Shown here one piece after another: positions 23,701-37,078 of a DNA stretch of 64,000 nt; positions within the stretch are counted from its first letter, which is position 1, and every line of letters starts with the position of its first letter. Under the pieces are notes generated by a model that was given only the letters and a program-made list of their open reading frames with translations, made no database searches and was not told where the DNA came from. The translations under genes and the position numbers were made by a program. This DNA is from Pogonophryne albipinna. Taxonomy: Eukaryota > Chordata > Actinopteri > Perciformes > Artedidraconidae. The stretch covers positions 27,088,557 to 27,152,556 of the forward strand of contig CM053246.1 in NCBI GenBank assembly GCA_028583405.1, written 5' to 3'.

Positions 23701-24089
23701 AACTTTAAATGAAGTGTACTGTTCTTAATCAAATCAAATGTGTCAAGTGAGTATACAAAAAATGCATATTTGGCTCAGAAGAATTCAACTGCAATCAGGT
23801 TGGAACATGAGTTTGCAAAACAGGTCAAATTACAACATAATATGTTTAAAACAAAAATGTGAAACAAATCCAACTAGTCAGGAAATGGATGTCTCGCCTT
23901 TTTGACAGTGGTTACTGATGGGTTTTCAGAATGACACTCCAAGACTACATAAACAGCTCAGTCAACATAGACATTTTGTTGCAAGGTGCACAGGGCACAG
24001 GGATCAGGGTTCAGGGTTCAAGAGGTGCAGGTCTGGTTTAGCCAGGCAGGCTAGGCCACACACACACGTAAACACACCCAAGCTCATAC

Positions 24090-24161
24090 CTATCGTTGAC
24101 AGGCTTTGACCCTCGTAATCTGCTAGGCCGGAAAGCCTGGTAGAAAGCAGTGGAGGGGTTC
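24090..24161 (-). CDS. tsc22d2: TSC22D2 second coding exon (72 nt, in-frame)
   Basis: A 72-nt exon is bounded by an acceptor (TTAAAATGCAG|G) and a donor (AG|GTATGAG). Its first base completes the AG split codon left by exon 1, giving Arg, and it then encodes NPSTAFYQAF followed by RPSRLRGSKPVND and another split AG codon. NPSTAFYQAF is the family hallmark that follows the DEDR end of exon 1 in mammalian TSC22D2. As I remember it, the mammalian exon also encodes 24 residues but ends HLNTLKESKSLWDS, so the second half here is diverged although the length is the same. The exon is symmetric (phase 2 at both ends) and could be skipped without shifting frame. It lies 19 kb downstream of exon 1. The next exon, with the TSC box, is not in the window. 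Confidence 0.88.
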
Positions 24162-27100
24162 CTGCATTTTAATGGGGGAGGAAACAGAGACAAGAGAAAC
24201 ATGAGTAAAGGAAGGAAAACAAGTACGCGAGGAGAGAGACACATGAGGGAGAGAGGCGTGTTTGACAGAAGAAGAGATGTGAGTGAGAGAAGAGGAGGAT
24301 GCTGAACCGCTCCGAGGTCAGAGGAAATGATGATAGAGATTGACCGGCTCTTTGCAGAAATTACCGGATGAAGCAATTCCATGCAAATAAGGGAATATTT
24401 GTCTTAAAACATTATCATACAGAATCTCTGAGTAGCTTTATTACTGTCACTTGCAAATTCATCCTGTTTGTCATTTGAAATGGTATTACAAAAAACCGCA
24501 AACTGCCTACACATTTAACTGATTTTACAAACCTAACATTCCCTATCCGCTATTAACATTCATGAATGTACTACTAATCTTAAACTCCTTGGTCAGACTG
24601 ATTTGTAGAATAGAAAGTGAACTCCAGACAGTGGCGGTTATACTGAGGGGAGATACAATTACGAACCACATCAAATATTTATTAGCATTCAGGTAATTGC
24701 TAGCACAGGATGCTAATGATATAACCTGGCAACAAATCTCAGTCCTGGATGTCCGTGTTTATAAACAGTCCAATGAGCATGACTAGAAAAATACAGCTCC
24801 GTTTGTTTTAAGTGAAGATGTTGGTATAGTATGGTTTGGATAATTGGAGTTACGCTGTCTCTTCAACTACACCCACCGCAGCATTGTTCAAACGGAAGTA
24901 TTCTTCTTCTTCATTTTAAGATCTCTTTTTTATTCATTTGTTACAAAATAGCACTATGTGTATAGTTTTTAAACACTTCAGATCCAAAAAGACAACACAT
25001 TATATAAATATATGGTATTAACTCAGTTTTGGTGCACAATTTAAGTTTAAGTGCCTGAAAGAAGTTAGATTTCAGATATTTTCAGCATGTATTACTGAGA
25101 GCATCTTGAAGCCATACAAATCAGAAATGACATTTGAACCACTCGCCTTTTAATGCTTTGATTAGACTAAATTAGACTAAAAGCTTTTCATTCAACTGAA
25201 AAAAAGAGCACGCATTTCAAACCTAAACAACTTTATGGTCACTCCAATGGCAACACACAGGGCAACAGTTTGAGGACTCATGTAACAGCCAACACATTGG
25301 ACCAACGCACGCTCCTGGTGGGTTCAAGTTCATGTCAGTAGCCCGTCTGTCTGCTCTGCACCCTAACTGTTAAACTGTGTATGAAAGGCTTGTCCTACTA
25401 TAAGAGCAGGGGTGGTCTACAAAACAGTTAAGTGGACAGTTACACTTGATAAGAGGCCTTACAGGACTGATAAACAGAAGCGGGCTAAAGGAATTTACAA
25501 GACTAGAAAAGCAGGGTTAACCATCCACTACTGTATTGGTGACTGTCGCGAGTGATTTACAGCCCAGATTCCATATCGGAGCCTATGAAAGATGTATCAG
25601 CACCACTCCCCACCTCAGCAGCTCGGAGCCGTCCGTTTGCTCGTGCACTGGTGAGGTATTTAGACACTGCTGTAAATTTAAAGAGCTCACAACAACTTTA
25701 TCTTCAACACAGCAGCGGTCAGCTCTCGAGCGAGCCAAAATACCTGGTGTTATTGGGACAGGAGAAGAATATTCTATGCATGACGAGTTCATCAGGCAGA
25801 GAGGAGACAAACTAAATATCTGAAGAGAGGTTGAGAGAAAAGCAGCAATTTAGAATAATGGAAGTGGAGACAAGCAAAAGGCTTGGTGTGTCACCGCACA
25901 TTAACAGGAGGGGCGGGGATTGTCAGATTGACGTAGAGAAGGATGCTTAGGCCCACCCAATGTATTTGTTTGGCCTATGTCATAATAAGTACTGCACACA
26001 GCCCAGTATTGACTACACAGCTAGGTATGATTTGTTTTACAGCAGGTTGTAAGACCAAATCATTGTAGGCATTCGGTATCACTTCATTTTAAGAGGTTAC
26101 AAAACAAACATGTTGTCTATAACGGCAACACAGCCAAAGCACAACAACACTGCAGCGTCACAACAATAGCAGCTGCAGACTTTCCTCTGTAAACACTTCA
26201 GTTCCAGGAGTACGTACCGTGCATTAAAAATCATTTAACAGAGCCTACAGCTCGACACACAATTATGTTATTAAAACGTTTAGATTATATAAAAAAAGTT
26301 GTAATAGATGCTTTGTACTGCAGTCATATGTAATTATGAGCAAAGGAAAGAAACGTGTAGAAGCACTAATAATAAAATAAGTAACAGCAAACAGTGCAAG
26401 TATAAACAGAGAAAAAAACATTTGGAAAGTTGTCTTTTTCAATTTGTTTCCAGCTTTCCAAATGTGAGGATTAAGTGCTTCTCTTTGTCGTATATAATAG
26501 TAATCCAAATATCTTGGATGTTGGTTGGACTACACAATCATTTTGTCACCAACGGCTTTGGCAATATCATTTTGGAAATAGTTTTCTTTATTTCCTGGCA
26601 CAACAATTATTGTGAAAATAATCTGCAGATGAAAAATAAATAATAACTGTTATTTGCAGCCCTCCTCACTCCTAATCCAGATTCTTGAATATTAAAGCAG
26701 TATTTACACAGAACAGCTGATGCTCTGTGTAAAGTTGCATTCTTTACAGATTTGGCCGAGTTGAGCTGTTGGAACTTGCATTGTTGCTGAAACCAAATAT
26801 TTGAGCGACTACAGTCAAATTAACTTCTTAGTGTGTTAAAAGTGAAATGCAAATGTATAAACCTTCTCACTGACCCACAGCCCCAAGGAAGATTGAGCAG
26901 AATACGTGATGGGAACTCATGTGTACCGCTAAGGCATTTGAGAGGGCACTTATCTGTTACCAATGGGACTGATGTGTTCATGACGGTACTTGACCTTAAG
27001 GTGAGTCTCTGCGCACCAGAGTCAGAATTGACTTGGTGTTCCTGTTGTTGAAAGAAGACCAGAGGAGCCTCTATCTCAGGCCACAGCTTGTTAACAATTT

Positions 27101-30100
27101 GCGTGACTCCAACCAATTCTCAAATATGTGAGGTGGGTGTTTCAGGTCACTTCTGATACAACCCACAAAATCTTGGTCAATTGACCTGCCTAGATACGTG
27201 GAAACTGTTACTTAAAATGTGCGTCACAGCCAAATGTTATCATGCTGTTGATTAAGTTTGCTTGGATGTCAGAACAATGCTGTATAATAAAGTTTGTAAT
27301 AAAAAAATATTATACTTCTCTATACCTGCCTATAAATCATATTAAACACATAAAAAGGTCAGTAAAATGTATGCGAACACTTTAAGTGTCATATTTTACT
27401 GAAACAATCACAGGTTCCATTTCAATTGAAAATCATAAAAATATATAATATTACATTAGTTATTAAAAGTTTAGGCTAGTTTTTCATATCATAGTTGATA
27501 ACCTGTTTTAATTTATTCAGTATTACAAAAGCAACGTTGACAGAGCTTACTTGAGTTTAGTGCACTTTTAATGTGTAGTTTTATTTTTTGTTTTTCTATT
27601 TTAAATACATTTTTGTGGATAGATGTTTTGCACCTGAAGGCGTTTGGCATTCCTACAGCAGAGCTAAAACACTGCATGGCACGGGTGAGCAGATCCTTAA
27701 ATGTAGCCATTGTACAGTGAACTAGTTTGGATTTTTAAAAACCAAAATACAACTTTGTGCCAGACTACCTCACACATTGAGCAATACCCTGCAAATACAT
27801 GCCACAGAAAAGCTGGATCTCATGTTGGGCCAGTCGCCTGAAGGAAAGTCACACAGAACTGTCAGATCTGAGGGGCCGTTCCCTGGTCTCGTGATGTTTG
27901 CTTGACAAGAGATTTAGCAGCCAGAACTTTTGTCAATAGAGAAACTGTGTTCGTGTCGCAACACTTTATCACACATAAAGCGCCTGTCAAGTCAAACATG
28001 CAAAACTATTTGTATGTAATAGTATCCAAGGTTAAGAATATCACATTAATTGGAATAGAGATTACATTAATTGGAATAGTGATGACAAATGTTGGCAAAA
28101 CAGAAAAGACAATAAAAAAAATATTCTATTAAAAAGGTGATGTAACAACAGTGATGTAACCATATTGGTTTGATGATGTTCCAACTCCCTGCTGTGTAAC
28201 AGGAACTTATAACAACAAGTGTATCCATAAAACATCCCTGTGCTCTGACAGGTTAACAATCAAGGCTCAACATTCACAGGGTGAAGAATAGAGTGAATCG
28301 CAAGCAGGATTTTGCCAGTAAACCCCGTTCAATCTTTAAGCTGCTGCATGGGCCTGAGTGAGCACACACTCCCTCAGGTCACTTGAGGAAAGCCTCTGCT
28401 TTCAGTGGAAAGCACACAAATACAATTTTCTTCCTTCCCCTCCCTTTAAAATAAGTATTTTTCCTGCAACCACCTCTTTGAAGATGGAGAATGTGCACAA
28501 GTTGAGCAGACTTTATCCCTTCACACATGTGACTAGTATCACACTGTAAACACACTTAAAAAGGTATCACGATACCCTGCTGTTAAAACTGTACAATACT
28601 ACATTTTTATGAGTATTGGTAGTGTAAGAAAGACAGCGTTGTATTGAAATGTGTTAACCCACGCCAACCCACGCCAACGCTTCTTTTTACATCACAGACT
28701 GCCCAGCATTGACATTGTCTAAAAACATATTTTTATATTTTGTGAATGAAAAAAGTAAAGTTTTCTGTCATGTATTATTCAATTACTTTTCCTAAAGGTT
28801 TTTGCCGAAGTCTCAGTAATAGTATTGAGATATTTTAGTCATGTATTAGCAAGAATAATTTACATATCGTGAAAATACTACTACATGTGTCATATATTTG
28901 CATGTTCATGTCATGCAGACCAAACTTTCCTTGGTCACATCACATAAGTATATGTTTTGTCTGGAGCCTGATGCAGGGGGAGGATTGAAATGTGACCAGC
29001 AGTTGAAGTTCATAATGTTGTGATTAGGAGATGCCGTGGGAGAGAGAGGAAGAGGCTCAATGGCAGAAAGGACCTGACCCTCTGCATGGGGCCTGCAGCC
29101 ATAGCGAGTCAGGCAGACTCCAGCTGTGCAGCTAACAACCTCTGACAACACATCCCTGTACACTCTCCTGTGAGAGGCTACAGCCCAAAGGACAGAGCAG
29201 AAAGGGCTGTTGGGTTATTTATGAGGCATCTTCAAAAACCTCAGTATATAAGATCGCAGCTCAAGCATTAGCAATGTTAGAGCAGGCTCCAACACCTCAG
29301 CAAAGACAAGCAAACATGTAAAGTCAGGGAAAGACGAGAGAAACTATGTCACACTGGTATGAGCATTCTCGTAAGCAGAGGGTTCTCATTTCTGCTCTGG
29401 TTACACATAATTGTTACTATGAGTAAAGATTAGTCAGTATAATTCAGGATCGAGGGGGGTCTCATTCAGATGGTAGGCCGCTGATAGCATCAGCCTGGAG
29501 CAACAAAGCCACCCTATATGCTCAATTTCACTGAGCCAGGTTCAAGTTCATTGACTCCGCCGGTTAAACAAAGTGTAGAATTGGTTTCTGAAGCATGCCG
29601 CTGGCCAAGTGAACTCTGCCATACTGGCCCTGAGGTCTGTTTCTGCCTCAGCTTGTCAGCTGCTGTGTAATGACACTGGACTGTCACTATTCAGTGACTT
29701 TGCATGGGGTCGAGCGGGAAGGCCAGCGATTGATTAGACATACGGCTAATTCCTGGTAAATGTAAAAATCTAACTGTTACTTTATTATCAAGTTTGGGCT
29801 ATAAGCAATTAGACAACATTAAGTCTTGAACACCGCATCAAATGTATTTAATTAGGTTGGAAGATGTGTTACATGTGATCGCTGTAATGACAACACTATT
29901 AGGGCTGAAATGTTCCATCCATCTGTATTGAGTTATTGATTCAAAAAAACATTACCATAGCCTCCTTTCGTCTGTTATACATGGTCCCAGAAGCCATATT
30001 TCTAGCCATGTTAGGGTTATTGCAACTGTTCAATACAATACTTTGATCCAAGTTCCTTTCAGCTGTTGTACTGATGGTTGCCTGGGTATTATTGTCTCAG

Positions 30101-33100
30101 CAGATTCTTGTTAAAGTTTACAAACAACTTCTCTTACATACCGTACCCTGGGTGTGTTGTTGGCATTACAGTGACTGCCCTACTTTCCTAGATCTAAAGC
30201 GGGCTCTAATACAGGAAGTGTACAGTGCCACGGTTATTTGGAGGTTCTTGTTTGTTAAAAATGGATAATGCTTTAAAAAAAACTGACATTTTTGACAGAA
30301 ATTCTGTCTTTGAGCCCAACAAATCCTTTCATTCTTGTATCGCACCTTTTCTGTCCTGTGTTTTCCTGCTTTAACTTAACCACACTACAGTCATACTGAG
30401 GAGTTTTTGGCTATCAATGGCTCTGCAGAGCAATGCGTTTACTAGCTGACTCTACTTAGTAGTTGTATGTGGTCTTTCAGCATCCACACAACAGTGGATA
30501 AAAGACATTTCTGCTGACTGAAGAGAGGTATCCTATCAAATATTACATTTTCCAGCAGGCCTAGTGTCTTTGAAGGCCTCTCATACCCATGAAATGGACA
30601 TCCCAGGGATTTTCACACTGACAAACATGTTTGCACCTACTTCAATGATAAAATGCACTGACCTTTCAGTTTTAGTGCGTTCCCTGAAATCAAAGGAACA
30701 CGTCTTTTTGGATGCCCTAATTTAAGTCGGAGCCGAGGGTATCAAAGTGTTAAAAGTTTTAGAGCAGCGCACGGAGGCAGGGTGAGAAGAGAGCAAAGTG
30801 ATTCACATTTATGGTATAAATATCAATAGAAAATGCGGGGGGTTTTTTAAACAAAAATAACCTCACAGGGTTTTAAGTGCAGTGCTAACATGTCATGTTA
30901 CTTTCACCCGTGTTCCTGTTACACAGTTGTAAGGAAGATAAGAATGTGGTTGAAATGTTTTAAGAGGTTAAACTTAGAGTCTGACTCAGATGAGGAATAC
31001 AGAGGCATGACAGTGTGAAAGTTCAGAAAGACAAGTCTTCACACCTCACCCTGATGCTAACTAGGAGGTCAACATGCCTAATGGAGGTTTTCATAAGGCT
31101 TAAAAAGACTCTCAGTGTTTGAGTAACCAATTCAAAAAAGGCTTCTGATGATCACAATGACAACTTCAGCATGTTTGGCCAAAGAAATCAAGTGAGCAGG
31201 ATCTGATTCACGACAGCATGACACAATAGGTTCAACAAAGAGTTATGAAAATAATTGTCATATCCTATGTGGCAATAGTTTGACACACACACTTAAAACC
31301 ACATAATTAGAAGTCATTTGTTGAAAGCTTAGCGATAATATATGGGTGGCTTCACCGGGTGAAAAGGAGGACGAGTTCAGGCACTTATAACAAATCAAAC
31401 CTGAATCACCGATAGGCTAAGGTGCCATCTGTTAGGCACCACCGACTAAAATGAGCGAATAAACTGTCACTCTAACCAGCAACAATGACTCACATCCATT
31501 TCCTTGCAAGAACGTGCTGGAGACAACCAAGTTGAGTTGAGAAAAAGAAGAGGAAGAAGACAACAGAGGAAGTGCTTGACAGAATACGAAAACGGACATC
31601 AAAGCGAAGCAGGAAACGGAGGTTCTTGCAAAACCTGCGCTTTACTCCGCTGAAGAAAGAAAAAAAGCACCCTGACAGATTTGCATTTCCTGCATCACCG
31701 TTTGATTCAACTTGTAGAACAGATATGACCTTAGTTGGCCTTCAGGGCAGGTTATGCTACTTACTGGATGAGAACAATATAGATAGATATCAATCTATAT
31801 GAATATAGGTATTGATACCGAATGTGTTATTAATTCATTGTCAGTATCGTTTTTCAAACAAAAATGCCAGAAATGCCTGTATGATAGACGATGCAAATAA
31901 ATCACTTCTGGATTTTGAGGGGGTTGAGGTAGAAATCTAGAAAACAAACAATCGAATAATTAAACTAATAATGGCAAGATAAATCATTGCAGCTTTAATT
32001 TATGCAATCTCACTTCTTAATAAATCGTCTATTTGCTTTTCCTTCTTGGTAATACTTTTCGATATTCAATTCAAGGGATCCTTGAGAAGAAAAAAAATGT
32101 TACTCCTTTGATTTAAATCCCTCAGATATTGACAAAGAACTTTGACTCAAATCTAGCTCCAGTCTGGCCTTAGTATCACAAGATACTCCCCATCACTTCT
32201 CTGTCGAAAGAAATGGAGAAGTGTGGTATCGAAACATTCAAACCAGTCACACGTGGATTCAAGGACCATGTTCCATCCCTACTTTACTACCTACAGAAAA
32301 CCCCTTCTGAAGAAGGTTGAGATGGACTGAAAAAACAAAACAAAGCAGGCAGTGAAGGGTAAATTAAAAACACTGAAGAAGAAAAACTCCCAGACCCTGG
32401 AGACACCGAGAAGAAGCCAAACATGAACACCCCCTAAAATCTCTTGGAGCCTCTCTTCTACTCTCTCTGCCAATCCCACACTGTCATACCAGGACACACA
32501 AACACACACACACACACACACAGAACAAATGAACAGTCACTAGCACCAGTGAACCAGATCAGTAGACGACACCCATTGAAAGCGAGCTAGAGCCCAGAGA
32601 GGATGACTCAAATGCAGCTGCCTGCCATGCTTTCCACACATCCTCATTACTCAGTATTCAGTCATCTCGGGGCTAGCCTATTTAGAGCCGAGGACATCTC
32701 TGGCTCAGATCTGTGGTCAGCTCTTTAAAAGCCTCCAAAAAAGGGATTGTCCCAGAACTGCTGAATCACCTTACCACTTCTATTTAACCCAACTCATTTA
32801 CATTTTTTTTCTTCTTCCCCTTCCCGTTTGTGCTTTATTTGCTCCTAAACATATACTATGTCACCCCTGCACATTGAGATATATTATTGCTTACAATTAG
32901 AAAGACAAGCGGACATGGGGCCAGTTCTGCCCAGTGGTAGTTTTTCTCTCTTTCACTTCCTCAACTTTGTATCAAAATATCTGACTTTACCGTAAACCAA
33001 CCCGGGTAAGAGACAAAATCGGAAATAAGCAAGACGTGTTACTTAAATGACCTATTTGGAAAGTTCAAACAAGTGTTAGAGTACTTAAAGAGATCACCCT

Positions 33101-35389
33101 TGACGGTGTGTTCCATGCTGTAGTTTTAGGTCTGCAGCAGAAGCAGCACACACATATGTCAATGTCACCAGAAACAGCCAGAGGCTACAGGTGTTTAGCT
33201 CAAGACTTGCTTGCTGTTATTTAACAATGAAACAACAGATTTCTTTATTAAAGTGAGCACTATGGCTCAAACTGAAAATCTTTATTGATGTTTTGTCTAT
33301 AAAATGTTAGAACATTTCAAAACGGCCCTTATACAATTTTCTTTAAAATAAAGATGATGTCTCCAGACTTTTCAACGTAACTATTTATATACGAAGCTAG
33401 CCAGTTTCACAAAGATAGACTTTGACGATGACGATCAAACTAATAGTAACATTTCAGATAGCCGTTTAAAACGTATGTGCTTCTCAAAGCCGTCTAGTTC
33501 TTAATTCGAGCTACGACCGGGCCAAGAGATCAGGCCCGACACTGAATGAACCTGCATAGTTTGTCTAAGCTGACCCAAGCAGGAGCCCAAGCTTGAGTAA
33601 AAACCTGAAAGAAGGGATGAGAGGACGACTATAGCACACAATGATTTTGTAAGTTATTTTCAATAATCATGCTGGTATTTGAATATCAAACGAATCGATG
33701 AAGCTTCAAGCTAAAGTCTTTTCAGTGTGGTAACAGATACTTGGACACAATCTCCAACCTGCATCATGTTCTCCTGCCGAATGTTCAGCACTGCGCAACT
33801 CTTATATGCCATTGCCAAGAGAAACCGAAAACATAGAGAAATCAGTGCAAAACCGCCACATTCAAGCCTGTTGGAATTTTGAGAAATTGCAGCCTGGCCA
33901 AAGGTCAGGCCTTATCCGGGCTTTGGGCTGAGAATCCAAGCAATAGTTCTTGACTATATTAACAAGGACTATCTGGCGTTGAATTTGGGTAAAGAAAGGA
34001 CATTCATTTAAAACACATGGTGGACTGATGAATTTAAACCCCTCAGAGATGGTGCACTGAGATGCTGTGGCTGTAGATGTTCAACAGGTAACTGCAGCCT
34101 CTTAAAACGAATTCCTTTCGTTATACTCACTCTACAACATTATGAGCAAGCCACAAATGATTGACTATGCTTAATCTGAAGACAGTGACTTTGCATATTT
34201 GTGATTTATACTATGGTTTGGCCGAATGTTTTAGTACAGCCAGTGTTAGCCCAAGTGGCGATTGCCAATATACTCAATATTCAAGCTGCTATTATCCTTA
34301 GCAAAAGTAACAACAAATACACTCGAACACCACACAACCCCTCAGCTCAAAGTAGCCCACTGTTGTTAATATGGGAGGGACAGACTGGAAACAAGGACAG
34401 ATGCATTATTCTGGCTCTGCGCAAGAGGAGTGTTCTCTATGGGAACCAAATCAGATGAAAATTGTAAATGAGCTCTGTGAGGGTAGTTCCAGTAGACATC
34501 ATTGAAAGCACCACTAGTTATTATGATGCTTCTAAAATAAAAGGATAGTGATTGCTCAACACCAACACTTCTACCTCAATTCAATAGCAAAGAGAAGAGA
34601 GATTTCTTTTAATCGTATCAAGGCTTCTCTCCTTCATTTAATTGAAGTAGAAAAGACAATGATTGCATCAGCAAATGGAGATTGTGTTAGGGAGAGACAA
34701 AAAGAAAAGAAACAGAAGAGACACATTAGAGGGAGACAGGCTGGGGGCAGGTCGTGTGGTCCAACCCAAAAACAGAGCCGGCGCAGACCTGTCTGCTCAG
34801 CCCAGGGCGTCCCACAATCACAGCCATTCAGGGATCCTGGAATGTGTCCCCTGGAAGTTCAGGCAGGTCAGCTATCTGTGGAAAATAAGCTGCTCCCTTG
34901 TTTCCAGGCACTGCAGCAAACAAACTACAACACACACACATTCACGCACACACACCTGACTCTCCATCCCACCCTGTCCGCACTCCCTCCCTCCCCCTTT
35001 GTGTTAAACTGTCAAACTGCCAAGAGAGGAAATGTTTAGAGGGGCTACAGTACAAGTATTAATGCATATTCAGACAAACAATGAAGACAACTCAATTAAA
35101 TTGACATATGAAAGAAGAAATCTAATTTTCTTACGATTCTGGGGATGTAGTTTAAGCAAATGTTGTAGACAAGCAATATAAGTGTTTTTTGTTTAAAAAT
35201 GTTACATTGAAATGAAAGCCCTTTGTGATTATTATTTGGTTTACAATGTATGTCATGGGAGTTCATTTAAATGAACAATGACTAATAATTGCCATCTCCG
35301 TTGTTAACGTTCATAATGATCATTTTGGGAGAGTGGTTTTGAAAGGAGGCCTGAAGGGACAGAACGTCAGCGTTGCAATGCAAACTTAA

Positions 35390-36650
35390 AGGTCCCATGT
35401 CATGCTTTTCTGGTTATTACCCGTCCCCTTGTGTGTTATGAAGGTTTTTATGCATGTAAACGGTCTGCAAAGTCAAAAACCCTCAAAGTACACCCTGTAG
35501 GGAGTAAAACTCGAACACAGAAAATACCTCCCCAAAACGCCTCGTTGGGGATTTCATGTTTTCTTCCTGACATAGGGATACCCAGTAGCCACGCCCAGAG
35601 CTATGGCCGCACCCTCTGCCAGCCGAACATATATACTGTTGGAAGCTCAGGTTCAGTTCAAAACTGTATCCAGTCATGCCAACAAGGGTCTGTTTCCTGT
35701 CTTGTGAGGGGAAATCTTCAATGTATGCCTTACCGAGGGCAGAACCACGACAAAGTCAGTGGTTGACATTTCTTGTTAACACTGTTTCTTCAGATGTTCG
35801 AGCCGGTATTGTACTGTGTGCGCGGCATTTCTCGGACCAAAGCTTCGCAAACATTGCAGCGATTCATGCCGGATATGCAAAGCGTAGGACACTGAAGGAC
35901 GATGCTGTTCCTACTTTGTTTGGACCAGCGGGAGATTCGGGTACACAACCTGTACGTATTCATTGTTGTTTGTGTATTTATGATGTTTAAAACAAACAAG
36001 GTATCTACTAAGTTGCTAGCGTTTCCATACATCAACTCCAATGTCAGCAGATGGCCTTACATGTATCTCATAGCAGGAGAATGTCTGCATTCACACACGT
36101 GTATGCTACCGAGCTACCGTTCCTAGCGTGTATGCTACCAAGAGCTAAACAAGAAGGCTACCAAGAGCTAGACATGCTAGGGAAAACATTGTTTTTATGC
36201 CAGCTACAATGAATGACCGAACGTAGCAGACTACCCGTATAAGATTGCAATTGTAAACATGTTCTTGCTAGCCTAATATGAACCACTAGCTGTTGTTCAT
36301 ACTAAGTTGGCATATTACACTGAACAACTAGCAAACGTAGGTTAGCATATAAATCTAGCTGGCAAGCTAACGAACCTAAAACAACTAAGTTTCTCTAATA
36401 TTTTGTGATTTGCATTTGATTTCGTCCAGCCAGATCAGGAAACTCCTGGCGTATCCGGCGGACAACACATGACGGGATGACCCCTCTGATGCCTCATCCT
36501 AAAAATCCCCAGCACCAGCTTACAAAGCTGCGATAGGCAAGATGCCGAAAACGCCTATATGGGGAGGAATGGATGATATACAGTGTATATATGTATATTT
36601 ACACATGTTCATTTTGTACATTTCTAAAAATAAAGTTGGATGGAAATACT
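35390..36650 (+). mobile_element. TTAA-flanked element carrying a THAP mini-gene
   Basis: Starts AGGTCCCATGTCATGC directly after TTAA (35386-35389), sharing its first ~150 bp with 3148-3300. It contains the THAP frame below and an AATAAA at 36629-36634. Kolobok elements use TTAA targets and often encode THAP proteins, so Kolobok-like is the best guess. The right terminus was not found, so the end is approximate. Confidence 0.5.
35676..35957 (+). CDS. THAP-domain protein, transposon-derived (exon 1)
   Basis: An ATG frame encodes a complete THAP-type C2CH zinc finger. Cys6 and Cys10 form the first pair, LP is at 19-20, Trp29 is the conserved tryptophan, Cys48-x2-His51 form the second pair followed by Phe52, and AVPTLF sits at 77-82. 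THAP domains bind DNA in transposases and host regulators. The frame runs to a stop at 35990, but a plausible donor CCT|GTACGTATT near 35957/35958 suggests splicing. An acceptor ending cgtccag near 36429 would add a short tail (PDQETPGVSGG...) ending at TGA about 50 nt on. TATA-like catatatac is at 35627 and AATAAA at 36629. It lies antisense in tsc22d2 intron 1, so it is more likely an element gene than a host gene. No transposase domain was recognised. Confidence 0.6.
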
Positions 36651-36748
36651 TAGTAGCCTTTCTTCCCTGAATTATTTGCTCCTATAACATATCATTCATA
36701 TATAGCAAACCATGATTTGATTTTTCATCAAACACAGTAGTAGCAGTG

Positions 36749-36871
36749 TTTCCCCTACCATTGTCTTGGAGGAGAGCTGTGCCCCGCCAACGGAGCCCCG
36801 TGCCCCCCCCCTGAAATTCAAGGTGTTAAAAAAAATTAAAATCTTTTTTTATATATAAAAAAAATTAAAAT

Positions 36872-36954
<83 letters not shown>

Positions 36955-37078
36955 CACCAAATTGCAACTAATCTATATCTAGTGTCCTTTTTCACATTGA
37001 ACATGTTCTCTTTTATTAAATAAACGAAACACTTTCATTTTAAGTTGTGAGTTTAGTGTTTTTGACCCTTAGAAACAC
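36749..37078. mobile_element. Possible hAT-like fragment with CAGTGTTTC ends
   Basis: The left end cagtgtttcccctacc and the right end ttagaaacactg share a 9-bp inverted terminus. The flanks do not show a duplication. A long (AT)n tract lies inside. Confidence 0.35.
36873..36954. repeat. (AT)n microsatellite
   Basis: About 80 bp of uninterrupted AT dinucleotide repeat. Confidence 0.95.

Larger units (their letters stand above)
1..24089 (-). other. tsc22d2: tsc22d2 intron 2 (5' part, continues off window)
   Basis: The sequence beyond the exon 2 donor was scanned on the minus strand for the TSC box (AIDNKIEQAMDLVKSHLM) and the zipper; neither was seen. The exon should therefore lie left of position 1, making this intron longer than 24 kb. 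Stretches 1-803, 1011-3031, 18938-20681 and 20763-24089 hold no recognisable gene. Around 20604-20640 there is a short 'cctggttaaata' motif like a LINE 3' tail. The 3032-18937 block is a transposon nest. Confidence 0.6.

Noticed and set aside
1..24089. TSC-box/leucine-zipper exon of tsc22d2
   Set aside because: I looked on the minus strand for codons of AIDNKIEQAM and LMYAVREEVEVL and found none. A translated search would be decisive.
34548..35039. 163-codon plus-strand frame in intron 1
   Set aside because: Low-complexity Lys/Arg and Thr/His stretches from purine-rich and CA-rich DNA, with no splice or domain support.
36749..37078. Complete hAT element with CAGTGTTTC ends
   Set aside because: The 8-bp flanks do not match and only 9 terminal bases pair, so it is kept only as a possible fragment.
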